A DNA stretch of 28,659 bases from IMG/VR virus record IMGVR_UViG_3300027792_000050, positions 1 through 28,659 of that record. One strand, 5' to 3'. Source of the DNA: a virus. The first letter of the stretch is position 1. The number at the start of each line of letters is the position of its first letter. The notes below the pieces were generated by a model, which was not told where the DNA came from, made no database searches, and saw nothing but the letters and a program-made list of their open reading frames with translations. The position numbers and the translations under genes were made by a program. This document shows, one piece after another, positions 8,102 through 16,759 of this stretch.

Positions 8102-9898
8102 GTGGCAACACCTTTCGCACCCAGACGCCTCTGGGAGGGCTTCACTGCCAACGTCGGCAGCGCCCTGAGATCCTTCTTCGCCAGGACGCCCCAACGGCAG
8201 GTCATCGAGCTTCAGCGTGGTGGGACGCCCGCCGTTTCCATGGCTGGGCTACCCTACAACCTGGTCACGCAGTTCGGCTACGACGCGCTCGCCAACTACC
8301 TCCGTATCGATCAAGACCTCCAGCAGCGCTACACCGACTACGAGGAGATGGACGAGTACCCCGAGATCAGCGTGGGGCTCGACATCTACGCCGACGACTC
8401 GACCAGCCCCAACCTCGACCGCGAGCAGGCAATCTGGGCAGTGAGCGAGGACAAGGCCACCGCCGACGAGCTGAACAACATGCTCCATCGTCAGCTCCTC
8501 ATCGAGGAGGACATCTGGGGCGTGGTCAGGACGCTCTGCAAGTACGGGAATGTCTTCGGCGAGGCGCTGGTCACTCAGGACGGCCTGGTCGGCATCAACT
8601 ACTTGCCGCCGCCAACCGTCAGGCGCGTGCAGGGGCCGAGAGGGGAGCTGATCGGCTTCATCCAGGACATCCGGGGTGAGTTCAACATCAGCCTGGAGGA
8701 CTTCTACACGCTAGCGGCGCAGCAGCAGGCGTATCGTGACGGGAAGGAATCCAACAGGATTCCATCTGCGATGGGTCGGCAGCCTGGAGAGCTGACCGTC
8801 TTCGAGGACTGGGAGCTGATCCACTGGCGTCTCCGTGGCAAGCACCTGCGTTCCGTTTACGGTCACGCCGTCGTCGACCCAGCGCGATGGGTGTGGAAGC
8901 GGCTGGCGCTCCTCGAAGACGCCCTGCTCATCTACAAGCTCGAACGAGCCCCGGCCCGCTACGCCTTCTACATCGACGTCGGCGAGCTGGACGCCGAGCG
9001 TGGCCTGGCGTTCGTCAACAAGGTCAAGAACAGCTTCACCCGCCAGAAGTTCGTCAATCCCAACACCGGCAAGCTGGACATGCGGTTCAACCCGCTGGCC
9101 ATGGACGAGGATTTCTTCGTCCCGGTGCGGGCGGGCAAGAGGACCACGGAGATCGACGTCATCAGCGGTCCCGACTACTCCGAGACCGACACGCTGGAGT
9201 ACCACCGGGACAAGCTGGTCAGCTCCATCAAGATCCCCAAGGTCTACATGGGCTACGGGGGCGAGAGCACGCGCAACGCCCTGTCCAGCGAGGACATCCG
9301 GTTCGCCCGCACGGTGATGAGAATCCAGCGCGTGACGCGGAGCGGCTACCGTCAGGCGGCTCGCATTCACCTCATTGCGAAGGGGATGGACAGCCGAGCC
9401 GACTACGACATCAGGATGAACGTCCCGTCCCAGATCCTTGAGCTGGCCCGCGTGGAGGTCATGAGCGCGACCGCTGACCTCGCCCAGCGCATGAAGGAGG
9501 ACGTCGGTACGAAGTGGGTCCTGATGCACCTCTACAAGTTCTCCGAGGACGAAGCCGTCGCCGTGATGAAGGAGCGCAGCCAGGAGGAGATAGACAAGGG
9601 CGCGCGGGACGCCCAGATCGCGAAGATGGGGGCGGCCGAGGCCCTCACTCCTGGCGAGCGCAACAGGATGCTCCAGAGCGACCTCGACGTGAGGCTCTCC
9701 CAGCTCATCACGGCCGTCGCCAAGAATGACTGGAGGCGAGGCTTCGAGGGGCCTCGTCAGGCCGAGCGACGGGCCGAGGAGAAGCTGTCTCGCGTGCTCA
9801 GGGAAAGCAGGGACACGACACGCCGTCTGAAGGAGCTTGGCGGGCTCATGATGGAGATTCGTGGAGCACTCCGCTCTTCCACCTCGCCCCTCATGTGA
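8102..9898 (+). CDS. Portal protein, T4 gp20-like
   Basis: A protein of 598 residues from a GTG one base after the TerL stop; GAGGGG (8091-8096) serves as ribosome binding site. The portal dodecamer forms the DNA entry channel at one head vertex and the docking site for terminase and neck. Family features include YEEMDEYPEISVGLDIYADD at about residues 80-99. Others are the stem/wing region NPNTGKLDMRFNPLAMDEDF with KRTTEIDVISG, and the following YHRDKLVSSIKIPKVYMGY. This is the T4/gp20 subtype rather than the HK97 or SPP1 type. The C-terminal 100 residues are a charged helical region. Position directly after TerL agrees. Confidence 0.9.
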   Translation: MATPFAPRRLWEGFTANVGSALRSFFARTPQRQVIELQRGGTPAVSMAGLPYNLVTQFGYDALANYLRIDQDLQQRYTDYEEMDEYPEISVGLDIYADDSTSPNLDREQAIWAVSEDKATADELNNMLHRQLLIEEDIWGVVRTLCKYGNVFGEALVTQDGLVGINYLPPPTVRRVQGPRGELIGFIQDIRGEFNISLEDFYTLAAQQQAYRDGKESNRIPSAMGRQPGELTVFEDWELIHWRLRGKHLRSVYGHAVVDPARWVWKRLALLEDALLIYKLERAPARYAFYIDVGELDAERGLAFVNKVKNSFTRQKFVNPNTGKLDMRFNPLAMDEDFFVPVRAGKRTTEIDVISGPDYSETDTLEYHRDKLVSSIKIPKVYMGYGGESTRNALSSEDIRFARTVMRIQRVTRSGYRQAARIHLIAKGMDSRADYDIRMNVPSQILELARVEVMSATADLAQRMKEDVGTKWVLMHLYKFSEDEAVAVMKERSQEEIDKGARDAQIAKMGAAEALTPGERNRMLQSDLDVRLSQLITAVAKNDWRRGFEGPRQAERRAEEKLSRVLRESRDTTRRLKELGGLMMEIRGALRSSTSPLM

Positions 9899-9929
9899 TA
9901 GGATGCCTCTGGTGACCGGGAAGAGTGGC

Positions 9930-9959
9930 TTGACAGCGGCGTAATCATGGCCGTAGGTT
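9930..9959 (+). promoter_or_regulatory. Candidate promoter behind the portal gene
   Basis: A perfect TTGACA (9930-9935) is followed by GTAGGT after 17 bases, or TAGGTT after 18. The -10 match is poor, so this is tentative. It lies in one of the window's longer gaps (9899-9990). A small hairpin, CCCG-CACCAA-CGGG (9973-9986), follows shortly before the next start codon. Confidence 0.35.
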
Positions 9960-9990
9960 AGCTGCGTAACAACCCGCACCAACGGGCGAC

Positions 9991-10923
9991 ATGACACGAA
10001 AACTGGTTGACGGCGAGTACCTCTCCAAGCTCATCGCGGGCTCCTTCGAGGAGTCCATCCGTCGAGCAGACGAGATGGTCGAGCGCCATGCCGAGCTGTT
10101 CGGAGGCGGTGACGGGGTCCAGCTTCAGTCCTGGACGTTCCCCACCCACGTCATCGTCGCCAACTCGGATGGCGAGTTCTTCCGCGCCTCCCTGGGTGTC
10201 TCCGAGGACACCGGGGAGCCCCAGTTCGAGCAGGTGGAGCGGGTCAACGTCCCTGTCCGGGAAGCTCGCACCATGGCTCGCGAGGCCCGTGAGACGGCGA
10301 ACCACGCTGTCGATGCCATCCTGAACGGCGACAAGAACAAGGCCCTGGGGGCGGTCTCGGAGCTGTACAACCTCGTTCAGGGCGGCGTCAGGCTCACGGC
10401 GGAGGCCGTCGAGAACGACCTCATCGCGATGGGGGCAACGGAGACCGAGTGGCTCAGGGCCGTGCGGACCAACGAGAAGGCCATGCGGACCTTCGTCGGG
10501 GCCGATGCCAACAAGCCCACGCCGCAGCCTCGCTTCGAGAACATCCAGGAGCACACGACAGACGACCAGGGGCGCCTTCGCAAGATCGTCACCAGCTCGT
10601 TGGTCACTCTGAAGGAGCGCCTCGCCGAGATGTGCAACTCGTTGGCTCTTGCCCGCGAGGTGACGGAGGCCCACGTCCTTCGGTCGGGGACCGGGGACCC
10701 TGCGCTGTCCGCGATGGACTACGTGGAGTTCGTGGGGGCGTTCGACGCCGACCTCTGCCAGACCAAGGGCATCATCGAAGACGCCATGATGGTGTCCGAG
10801 GATGGAGATCTGTCCAGCCTGGCTCGCATCCACGATGGTGTGGCGTCCAAGATGTACGAGATGGCACTGGCGTCGGCCTTCTGCGAGAAGCTGGCCCGCC
10901 GGTTCGACGCCCCGGCGGCATAG
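9991..10923 (+). CDS. Unknown protein in the head module
   Basis: A protein of 310 residues, mostly helical in appearance, with one beta-like stretch near the start (VQLQSWTFPTHVIVANSDGEFFRASLGV, about 43-70). There are no catalytic motifs, signal peptide or membrane segments. It lies between portal and protease, where T4-related phages keep small core and internal head proteins, so a role in the prohead core or as an internal protein is possible. No clear Shine-Dalgarno sequence precedes the ATG, and the CCCG/CGGG hairpin lies just upstream. The next gene follows with a perfect AGGAGG. Not recognised. Confidence 0.55.
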   Translation: MTRKLVDGEYLSKLIAGSFEESIRRADEMVERHAELFGGGDGVQLQSWTFPTHVIVANSDGEFFRASLGVSEDTGEPQFEQVERVNVPVREARTMAREARETANHAVDAILNGDKNKALGAVSELYNLVQGGVRLTAEAVENDLIAMGATETEWLRAVRTNEKAMRTFVGADANKPTPQPRFENIQEHTTDDQGRLRKIVTSSLVTLKERLAEMCNSLALAREVTEAHVLRSGTGDPALSAMDYVEFVGAFDADLCQTKGIIEDAMMVSEDGDLSSLARIHDGVASKMYEMALASAFCEKLARRFDAPAA

Positions 10924-10933
10924 GAGGTCCAGC

Positions 10934-13333
10934 ATGAGCGCCTTCAGGCATGTCCACAACGTCCACGTTCGGCCCCTCGAAGAGGAGCTGGCCGAGATGG
11001 GGCTCAACCCAGGCAGGGTTCTCTCCGAGATCGACCGTAACACGGCGATGCTCGAAGGTGGCCCGACCCCCTTGGACCTCGCCGGTCTTCACGAGGGCTC
11101 CGACGACGTTCCCCGGTCTCTCGCCCAGTACGGCTCAACGCTCCTCGACGAGAAGCGCAAGAGCGGCAAGGGCTCTTGCAAGGGCGGCAAGGGGGACGAC
11201 GAGGACGACGACGACGAGGACGACGACGACGACGACAAGAAGGACGACGACGAGGACGAGGACGAGAACGGCAACGGCAACGGCAAGCGCAAGCGCGAGC
11301 GCAAGCGCGACGGGTCCTGCAAGTCCAATGGCGACGGGGAAGACTCCGAGGGGATGGGCGAGTCCGTGAGCATGGAGTACATCCTCCCCGAGAAGCGGAG
11401 GTCGTGGAGCCCGAAGCCCGGGGACAACGCCGTCTACGTCCTCAGCGGGAAGAACGGGGAGCATGAGGCCGACATCGAGGACATCAGCCGAGCCGATGCG
11501 AAGCTCGTGTTCGAGAACCCCATGGAGTTCTTCTCCCAGTTCGGCCGCAGCTTCGCTCATTCTGGGAAGAAGTGGGTCGAGTGGCAGTCGCCAGGCAAGG
11601 TCGTGAAGGCCAAGGTGTGGGACACGGGCCGGGACCCCTGGGCCGGGGCGAGCGAGATGGGACACGTCAGGGCGGCGATGGCGTCCAACGACTTCGACGG
11701 GAAGGACCCCATCGAAGAGGACATGGACCTCGCTCGCGTGCGCCGGCTCCTGGGCGTGGCGGAGGGCGAGAAGGTCTCCGTGGCCAAGCTGAACACCGCC
11801 ATCGAGAAGCTGAAGGCCGTCGAGGACAAGGGCGACGAGCAGAAGAGCCTGCTGTCGGCCCTGGTCCTCGCCAAGCGGCTCAAGAGCGGTGTCGGCGAGG
11901 CGATCTCCGGGGAGGTCGTCATCGAGACCGATCTGGAGGAGGCGAAGGCCACCAAGACCCCGTTGAAGGGCAAGAAGTTCGCCATGGGTCCTGGTGCTCA
12001 TCGGCTGACCTATCCGAGCGGAAAGTACGTCGATTACATCGGTGACGACTGGAAGCTCTGGATCGCTTTCGACAAGGGTGGGAAGCAGATTGGGCCAGCC
12101 AGGAGCCAGGCCGACGCTGAGAAGCTGATCGGTGAGGACACCATCGGTGAGGACACCATCTCCGACGCGCTCTACCTCATCAACGAGGGCTGGGAGCTGA
12201 CCGAGGTCTTCCAGATCGTCAAGAAGGCGCGCGGAGCGGCGGCCCGCCTTGCCAAGCGTCTGCGCCATCGCATGTACCTCATGCACCGTGGCGCGAAGAA
12301 GCTCGCGGCCAAGATCTTCCGCAAGAGGTTCAAGCGGAAGATCAAGAAGATCCAGAAGCGGAAGGAGGCCAAGTTCGGCAAGACCGGGCTGTCTCGCCTC
12401 CATCAGATGGGGCGTCGCGTCGTCATGCGGCAGCCAGGCGCCGCGAAGAAGGAGTGGTCCGAGGCCCTCTCCGACATCGCCGAGGAGATGGAGCGCGACA
12501 CGGCTCCACTCCACGAGGATGTCGGCGTCATCGAGGAGGCCGAGGAGCCCTTCAGCATCGCCGTCGAGGTCACGCTCAACGCGGCCACGACCGCCATGTA
12601 CCTGGGTGAGGTCTTCGACGCCATGGGCGACGAGGCCGGCAAGGTGCTCTTCCAGCTCTCCGACAAGGCCGTGGACCTCGCCGAGGCCATCGGGGCCAAC
12701 GGTGGTGAGCCCACCGAGGAGCAGGAGCAGCACATCCAGACCGTGCTGGAGGCCGTCATCCGGGCTCTGAAGGAGCACGAGGACGCGGGCTCGCCTTCCC
12801 TGGGCGAGGCCATCGGTATGGCCATGGTCGCCGAGGGCAAGGGGACGTGGGAGGAGCTGGTCGAGTACGTGCCCCCGAGCCCGGCAGAGCTTCAGGCGAG
12901 GATCGCCGGCAAGGGTCCCGTGCAGCACGGCTGGCAGTTCCCGACCGGGGGGACCGCCTCGCCCGACCCGACCATCGCCGGCAAGTACCTAAAGGCCATC
13001 AACATGGCCATGCAGAAGATGGACCCCCAGGCCGCCATCAAGGCCACCGAGGTGGTCGTCAAGAAGCACAAGGTGATGGACAGCAAGGGGCTGCCGGTCC
13101 ACCGCGTCGACAACATGACCGACGTGCTGCGGGTGATGTTCTACCTCTCGCAGATCACCGGGCTGAAGGCGCCGGCCTGGATGTACCGGGGCAAGCAGAA
13201 GCCCTGGTTCGTGACCTCTGACGAGGCCGAGGACCAGACCGGCAAGGCGAAGGCCACCGACAAGGAGCTGGCGACAGCTCTGAAGGCGCTGGGAGCCCCG
13301 GCTGGCGTCCTTGCGGCTCTGGCGGCAGCGTGA
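10934..13333 (+). CDS. Large unknown head-module protein with acidic and basic blocks
   Basis: A protein of 799 residues; the ATG at 10934 follows AGGAGG at the ideal distance. Residues 88-111 are almost only Asp and Glu with two Lys, followed by Asn/Gly and then a Lys/Arg-rich stretch (about 117-126). The middle has a beta-like segment (RLTYPSGKYVDYIGDDWKLW). A very basic helical region spans about 430-500 (LAKRLRHRMYLMHRGAKKL, FRKRFKRKIKKIQKRK), of the type seen in head proteins of T4-like phages encoded near portal and protease. The C-terminal third is helical and acidic. A 15-base tandem duplication (12131-12160) gives GEDTIGEDTI. The basic block could bind DNA in the head; no enzyme motif is seen. 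The assignment is by position and composition only. Confidence 0.6.
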   Translation: MSAFRHVHNVHVRPLEEELAEMGLNPGRVLSEIDRNTAMLEGGPTPLDLAGLHEGSDDVPRSLAQYGSTLLDEKRKSGKGSCKGGKGDDEDDDDEDDDDDDKKDDDEDEDENGNGNGKRKRERKRDGSCKSNGDGEDSEGMGESVSMEYILPEKRRSWSPKPGDNAVYVLSGKNGEHEADIEDISRADAKLVFENPMEFFSQFGRSFAHSGKKWVEWQSPGKVVKAKVWDTGRDPWAGASEMGHVRAAMASNDFDGKDPIEEDMDLARVRRLLGVAEGEKVSVAKLNTAIEKLKAVEDKGDEQKSLLSALVLAKRLKSGVGEAISGEVVIETDLEEAKATKTPLKGKKFAMGPGAHRLTYPSGKYVDYIGDDWKLWIAFDKGGKQIGPARSQADAEKLIGEDTIGEDTISDALYLINEGWELTEVFQIVKKARGAAARLAKRLRHRMYLMHRGAKKLAAKIFRKRFKRKIKKIQKRKEAKFGKTGLSRLHQMGRRVVMRQPGAAKKEWSEALSDIAEEMERDTAPLHEDVGVIEEAEEPFSIAVEVTLNAATTAMYLGEVFDAMGDEAGKVLFQLSDKAVDLAEAIGANGGEPTEEQEQHIQTVLEAVIRALKEHEDAGSPSLGEAIGMAMVAEGKGTWEELVEYVPPSPAELQARIAGKGPVQHGWQFPTGGTASPDPTIAGKYLKAINMAMQKMDPQAAIKATEVVVKKHKVMDSKGLPVHRVDNMTDVLRVMFYLSQITGLKAPAWMYRGKQKPWFVTSDEAEDQTGKAKATDKELATALKALGAPAGVLAALAAA

Positions 13334-13560
13334 GATGGGTTCCCCTCGAATGGCTGTTCGAGGCACCGCGAAAGCGGCGGACAGCCTATCGTAGTGGGCG
13401 CAGAGAGCTTTTAGGAGTGGAGACGCGGCGAAATATCATTGGCTTCGAGAAGCCTGGTGAGCGTAAGATAGCTCCCGAGCGGAAGCGGCCAGAGAAGTTC
13501 CAGCCCATCCTGAACAGGACAGGGCTGAGGGCGAAGACGGCGAAGTCGAGGGTCTGGTAA
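13330..13560 (+). CDS. Small basic hypothetical protein
   Basis: A protein of 76 residues from a GTG that overlaps the previous stop (GTGA); its own stop overlaps the protease start (TAATG). It begins VRWVPLEWLFEAPRKRR and is rich in Arg and Lys throughout. The overlap on both sides supports a real, translationally coupled gene, although codon use is less GC-biased than in its neighbours. It shares a W-x2-L-x2-LFE start and a PEKFQ segment near the end with the 116-residue product at 18377-18727, so it may be a shortened relative. Function unknown. Confidence 0.5.
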   Translation: MRWVPLEWLFEAPRKRRTAYRSGRRELLGVETRRNIIGFEKPGERKIAPERKRPEKFQPILNRTGLRAKTAKSRVW

Positions 13561-15212
13561 TGGCACAAATTCTCATCGACTCCATGCCCCTGGAGTTCAC
13601 CCTGGCGGAGTCCAAGGACAAGCCCGGGAAGTACATCGCCAGAGGGCAGTTCGCCAGGTCCGACAAGCCCACCGAGAACAAGCGGCTCTACGGCGCCCAT
13701 CTGTGGGAGCGAGAGATCGGTCGCCTGTCCGATTCCATGAGGGGTCGGATGGTGTTCGGTGAGCTGGATCATCCGGCCGATGGTCGAACGAAGCTCACGA
13801 GGGTGAGCCACCTCCTCACGAACCTCCATCTGGAGGGGCCGGAAGTCGTCGGAGAAGCCGAGATCCTGGACACCCCCAACGGGCGCATCCTGAAGGCCAT
13901 CCTGGACGCGAACGGGAAGGTGGGGGTCTCCAGCCGTGGCTTCGGGACAACGAAGCCCATCGCGAACGGGGTGCAGGAGGTCCAGGAGGACTTCGTGCTG
14001 CACACCTTCGACTTCGTGGCCGACCCAGCGATGAAGACAGCGTATCCCGAGGTGTTCCACGAGGAGACGCAGAAGATACCGGAGGACGGCATGGAATTGA
14101 CCCTGGAAGACCTCAAGAGGGACTACCCAGGGCTCGTGGAGGCGCTGTCGGGCGAGGCCAAGAAGGCCGCCCTGACGGAGGCCGGCGAGGCCCACGGGCG
14201 CTCCCTCTCCGAGGCGGTGGCAGAGGCGGAGGAGCGCACCGAGAGGCGGCTGCGGGAGCTGTTCTCCGGTGAGCTTCGGCGAACGGTCGAGGGCATCGAG
14301 GAAGCCGCTCGCGAGAGGGCCACCAGCGAGGCCCTGAGCGACCCCGAGGTGGCCCAGGCCAAGGTGACCCTGGAGCAGATCGCGCGGATCATCGCTCCCT
14401 TCGGCGTCCCCGTGGACCAGCAGATGGCCCTGGACGTCAAGGACGAGGAGATCGCGAAGCTCAAGGGCCAGCTCGCCGAGCGTGAGCTGGAGGTGCAGGC
14501 AGCGCGGAAGCAGGCCGAGGAGTACAAGGCCGTCGCGACCGAGGCCGCCTACCAGCTCCACCTCGAACGCCTCGTCGCCGAGGAAGAGGGTCGCGACACG
14601 ATCATCACCCTCGTCGGGGACATCTCGCAGTACGGCTCAACCACCGAGATCGAGGCCAAGGTCGAGGCCGTCAAGAACGAGCTGACCAAGGCCAGGGTGC
14701 AGGAGCAGGAGAAGGCGGAGGAGAAGGACGCTGAGGTCCAGGCGAAGCTCGAAGAGTTGGACGCCCGAATCCAGGCGGCCGAGGAGAAGGCCCAGGCGGC
14801 CGAGACCGAGAAGGCGAAGGCGAACGAGCGCACCCGCAAGGCGCTTCAGGTGGCCGAGGAGATGCAGCTCGCGCTCCACGTCGAGCAGCGACTCCGCGAC
14901 CACAAGGGTGGTGCAGACCTGCGGAAGCTTTGCGAGAGCGCGATCTCCGTGGAGGAGGTCGAGAGCATCATCGCGGGCTACGACGAGCGGCACCCGGCGC
15001 CTCCTCGCATCGACGAGGACCAGGCCCAGCGGATCAGGAACCGCGTGGCCCGTGGCACGGAGCGCGACATCAACGAGGACACTCATGGCAAGCCCAAGGG
15101 CAAGGGGAATGGCGCCAAAGAGAGCGCCAACGATCCTCTCGCGTCTCTGGGTCTGACTGAGGAGCAGTTCGATGAGTTCGCTGGGACAAAGGGTCTCGGC
15201 AACGGCAACTAG
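13560..15212 (+). CDS. Prohead protease fused to a scaffold-like coiled coil
   Basis: A protein of 550 residues. Residues 1-175 match the T4 gp21-type serine protease: NKRLYGAHLWEREIGRL, then MVFGELDHPA with catalytic H71, GVSSRGFGT with S124/S125, and FVLHTFDFVADPA. From about 185 to 460 the chain is a long Glu/Lys/Ala-rich coiled coil, as expected of a prohead core scaffold (gp22 role). A helical end and a Gly/Lys-rich tail follow. T4 makes protease and scaffold from separate genes; here they are one chain, an arrangement known from other phages. The protease would cut scaffold and capsid after assembly to make room for DNA. The ATG overlaps the previous stop, with GAGGG upstream. The capsid gene follows directly. 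Confidence 0.85.
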   Translation: MAQILIDSMPLEFTLAESKDKPGKYIARGQFARSDKPTENKRLYGAHLWEREIGRLSDSMRGRMVFGELDHPADGRTKLTRVSHLLTNLHLEGPEVVGEAEILDTPNGRILKAILDANGKVGVSSRGFGTTKPIANGVQEVQEDFVLHTFDFVADPAMKTAYPEVFHEETQKIPEDGMELTLEDLKRDYPGLVEALSGEAKKAALTEAGEAHGRSLSEAVAEAEERTERRLRELFSGELRRTVEGIEEAARERATSEALSDPEVAQAKVTLEQIARIIAPFGVPVDQQMALDVKDEEIAKLKGQLAERELEVQAARKQAEEYKAVATEAAYQLHLERLVAEEEGRDTIITLVGDISQYGSTTEIEAKVEAVKNELTKARVQEQEKAEEKDAEVQAKLEELDARIQAAEEKAQAAETEKAKANERTRKALQVAEEMQLALHVEQRLRDHKGGADLRKLCESAISVEEVESIIAGYDERHPAPPRIDEDQAQRIRNRVARGTERDINEDTHGKPKGKGNGAKESANDPLASLGLTEEQFDEFAGTKGLGNGN

Positions 15213-15244
15213 GGGCCTCCTGGGGCCGATTTGAGGAGGGAGTC

Positions 15245-16741
15245 ATGGAAGCTCGAAACATGCTCAGTGAGGCCGGTGCCAGGAGCATCAAGGATGAGTC
15301 CTACACCGCCCAGCTCGCGTCCAAGTGGGGTAAGTACCTCAAGGGCGTCAACGAGGAGCACACTCGCAAGTGCATGGCGATGCTCTTCGAGAACCAGTTC
15401 GGCGACATGCGCCGACAGCTCTCGGAGGACACGCTGGCGGTCAACGCCGGGGAGTACACGAAGTACATCTTCCCGGTGCTCAGGAGGGTCTTCCCTAACC
15501 TGATCGCCAACGAGATCGTCAGCATCCAGCCGATGACCGCCCCGGTCGGAGCCGTCTTCTACTTCGAGTACAAGTACGGCAAGTCCAAGGGCAACACGGC
15601 GGCGGGCACCAACCTGCTCCAGGGCTTCGACGAGAACTACTCGGCGGAGCTGGTGCAGTGGGAGCAGCTCTTCGGGCCGATCACGGTCGCGGCCGAGTGG
15701 TCGGGCGCGTCGCCCGGCTCGGTCATCCTCGCCTACAGCCCGGTGCGTCCGCTCGACGCGGCGCTCGGCATCCGGCTGGTGGTCGAGGAGTACAACCCGG
15801 CGACCCAGACGGTGGTCCAGCAGAAGATCGACAACGGCGTCGGCGGCTTCACGGGCGGCGGCACGGGCGTGATCAACTACGCCAACGGCCAGATCACCAA
15901 CTTCACCTTCGCGCTCGCCACCACGGCCGCGAACATCGTCCGGGCGTCGTACCAGTACGACTCCGAGGCCAACCGCCTGGTCCCCGACGTCTTCATCGAC
16001 ATCGGCCTCCAGGAGATCCGGGCCACCACGCGCAAGCTGAAGGCTCGCTGGTCCTCCGAGGCCGCCGACGACCTCCGCGCCTTCCACGGCGTGGACGCCG
16101 AGACCGAGCTGGTCAGCGGTGTCTCCCAGGAGATCAGCCTGGAGCTGGACCGGGGCATCCTGGAGGAGCTGTTCCAGGCGAGCGCGGGCATCGTGCGGTC
16201 CTTCGACTTCACCGTCCCGGCGGGCCTCGACGAGATCTCGCACATCCGGGCCGTCATGACCCAGATGAGCAACGTCTCGTTCCAGATCCACAAGCAGAGC
16301 CGCCGCGCCCCGGCCAACTGGGGCGTGACCTCCCCCGAGGTGTCGGCGAAGATCATCCAGCTCCAGACCCACATGGACTACCGGGCGCCCTGGGTCACCG
16401 ACCCGACCTCGCCCGCCGGTCCCTACGACGGCACGATGGTCCCGCCGTCCTACGGCCCGATCACGAGCCACTTCGGCATCCTCCGCCTCGGCCCCCTGTC
16501 GAACAAGTGGATGATGTACCAGGACCCGTTCTTCAGGACCAACTACATCCTGTTGGGCCTGCGGGGCCAGAGCTACCTGGACGCCGGGTTCGTCTTCGCG
16601 CCCTACGTCCCGCTCCAGCTCACCCCGACGTTCCTGGACCCCGAGGACCAGACCTACCGCAAGGGGCTGCGGACGCGCTACGCGACCAAGCTCCTGCGGA
16701 GCGAGTGGTACGGCCGGGTCCAGATCACGGGCGGGCTCTGA
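15245..16741 (+). CDS. Major capsid protein, T4 gp23-like
   Basis: A protein of 498 residues (gp23 has 521) with GAGGAGGGAG before the ATG. It forms the icosahedral shell. Family signatures are YIFPVLRRVFPNLIANEIV and IQPMTAPVGAVFYFEYKYG at about 75-115. A gp23-like middle (DDLRAFHGVDAETELVSG) and end (QDPFFRTNYILLGLRGQ, FAPYVPLQLTPT, TRYATKLL) are also present. An insertion at about 185-240 (DNGVGGFTGGG...INYANGQITNFTFA) looks like a small beta module and resembles segments of the sheath protein. LSE at residues 7-9 fits the L/I-x-E site used by gp21-type proteases, though it is much nearer the start than in gp23. Codons are very strongly C/G-ending, as expected of the most expressed gene. 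Confidence 0.93.
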   Translation: MEARNMLSEAGARSIKDESYTAQLASKWGKYLKGVNEEHTRKCMAMLFENQFGDMRRQLSEDTLAVNAGEYTKYIFPVLRRVFPNLIANEIVSIQPMTAPVGAVFYFEYKYGKSKGNTAAGTNLLQGFDENYSAELVQWEQLFGPITVAAEWSGASPGSVILAYSPVRPLDAALGIRLVVEEYNPATQTVVQQKIDNGVGGFTGGGTGVINYANGQITNFTFALATTAANIVRASYQYDSEANRLVPDVFIDIGLQEIRATTRKLKARWSSEAADDLRAFHGVDAETELVSGVSQEISLELDRGILEELFQASAGIVRSFDFTVPAGLDEISHIRAVMTQMSNVSFQIHKQSRRAPANWGVTSPEVSAKIIQLQTHMDYRAPWVTDPTSPAGPYDGTMVPPSYGPITSHFGILRLGPLSNKWMMYQDPFFRTNYILLGLRGQSYLDAGFVFAPYVPLQLTPTFLDPEDQTYRKGLRTRYATKLLRSEWYGRVQITGGL

Positions 16742-16759
16742 GGCCGACTGACCTGATGG

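Noticed and set aside
10802-10933. Upstream extension of the 799-residue protein
   Set aside because: It would overlap the previous gene by 122 bases, while the ATG at 10934 has a perfect AGGAGG. Similar over-long starts at 2015, 18529, 19678 and 19926 were trimmed for the same reason.
11195-11320. Simple repeat array of GAC/GAG and AAC-GGC triplets
   Set aside because: It is the coding sequence of the acidic and Asn/Gly/Lys low-complexity stretch, with no regular unit that would suggest a separate repeat element.
12131-12160. 15-base tandem repeat within the 799-residue gene
   Set aside because: Two exact copies, in frame (GEDTI twice). Most likely a small local duplication without separate function.
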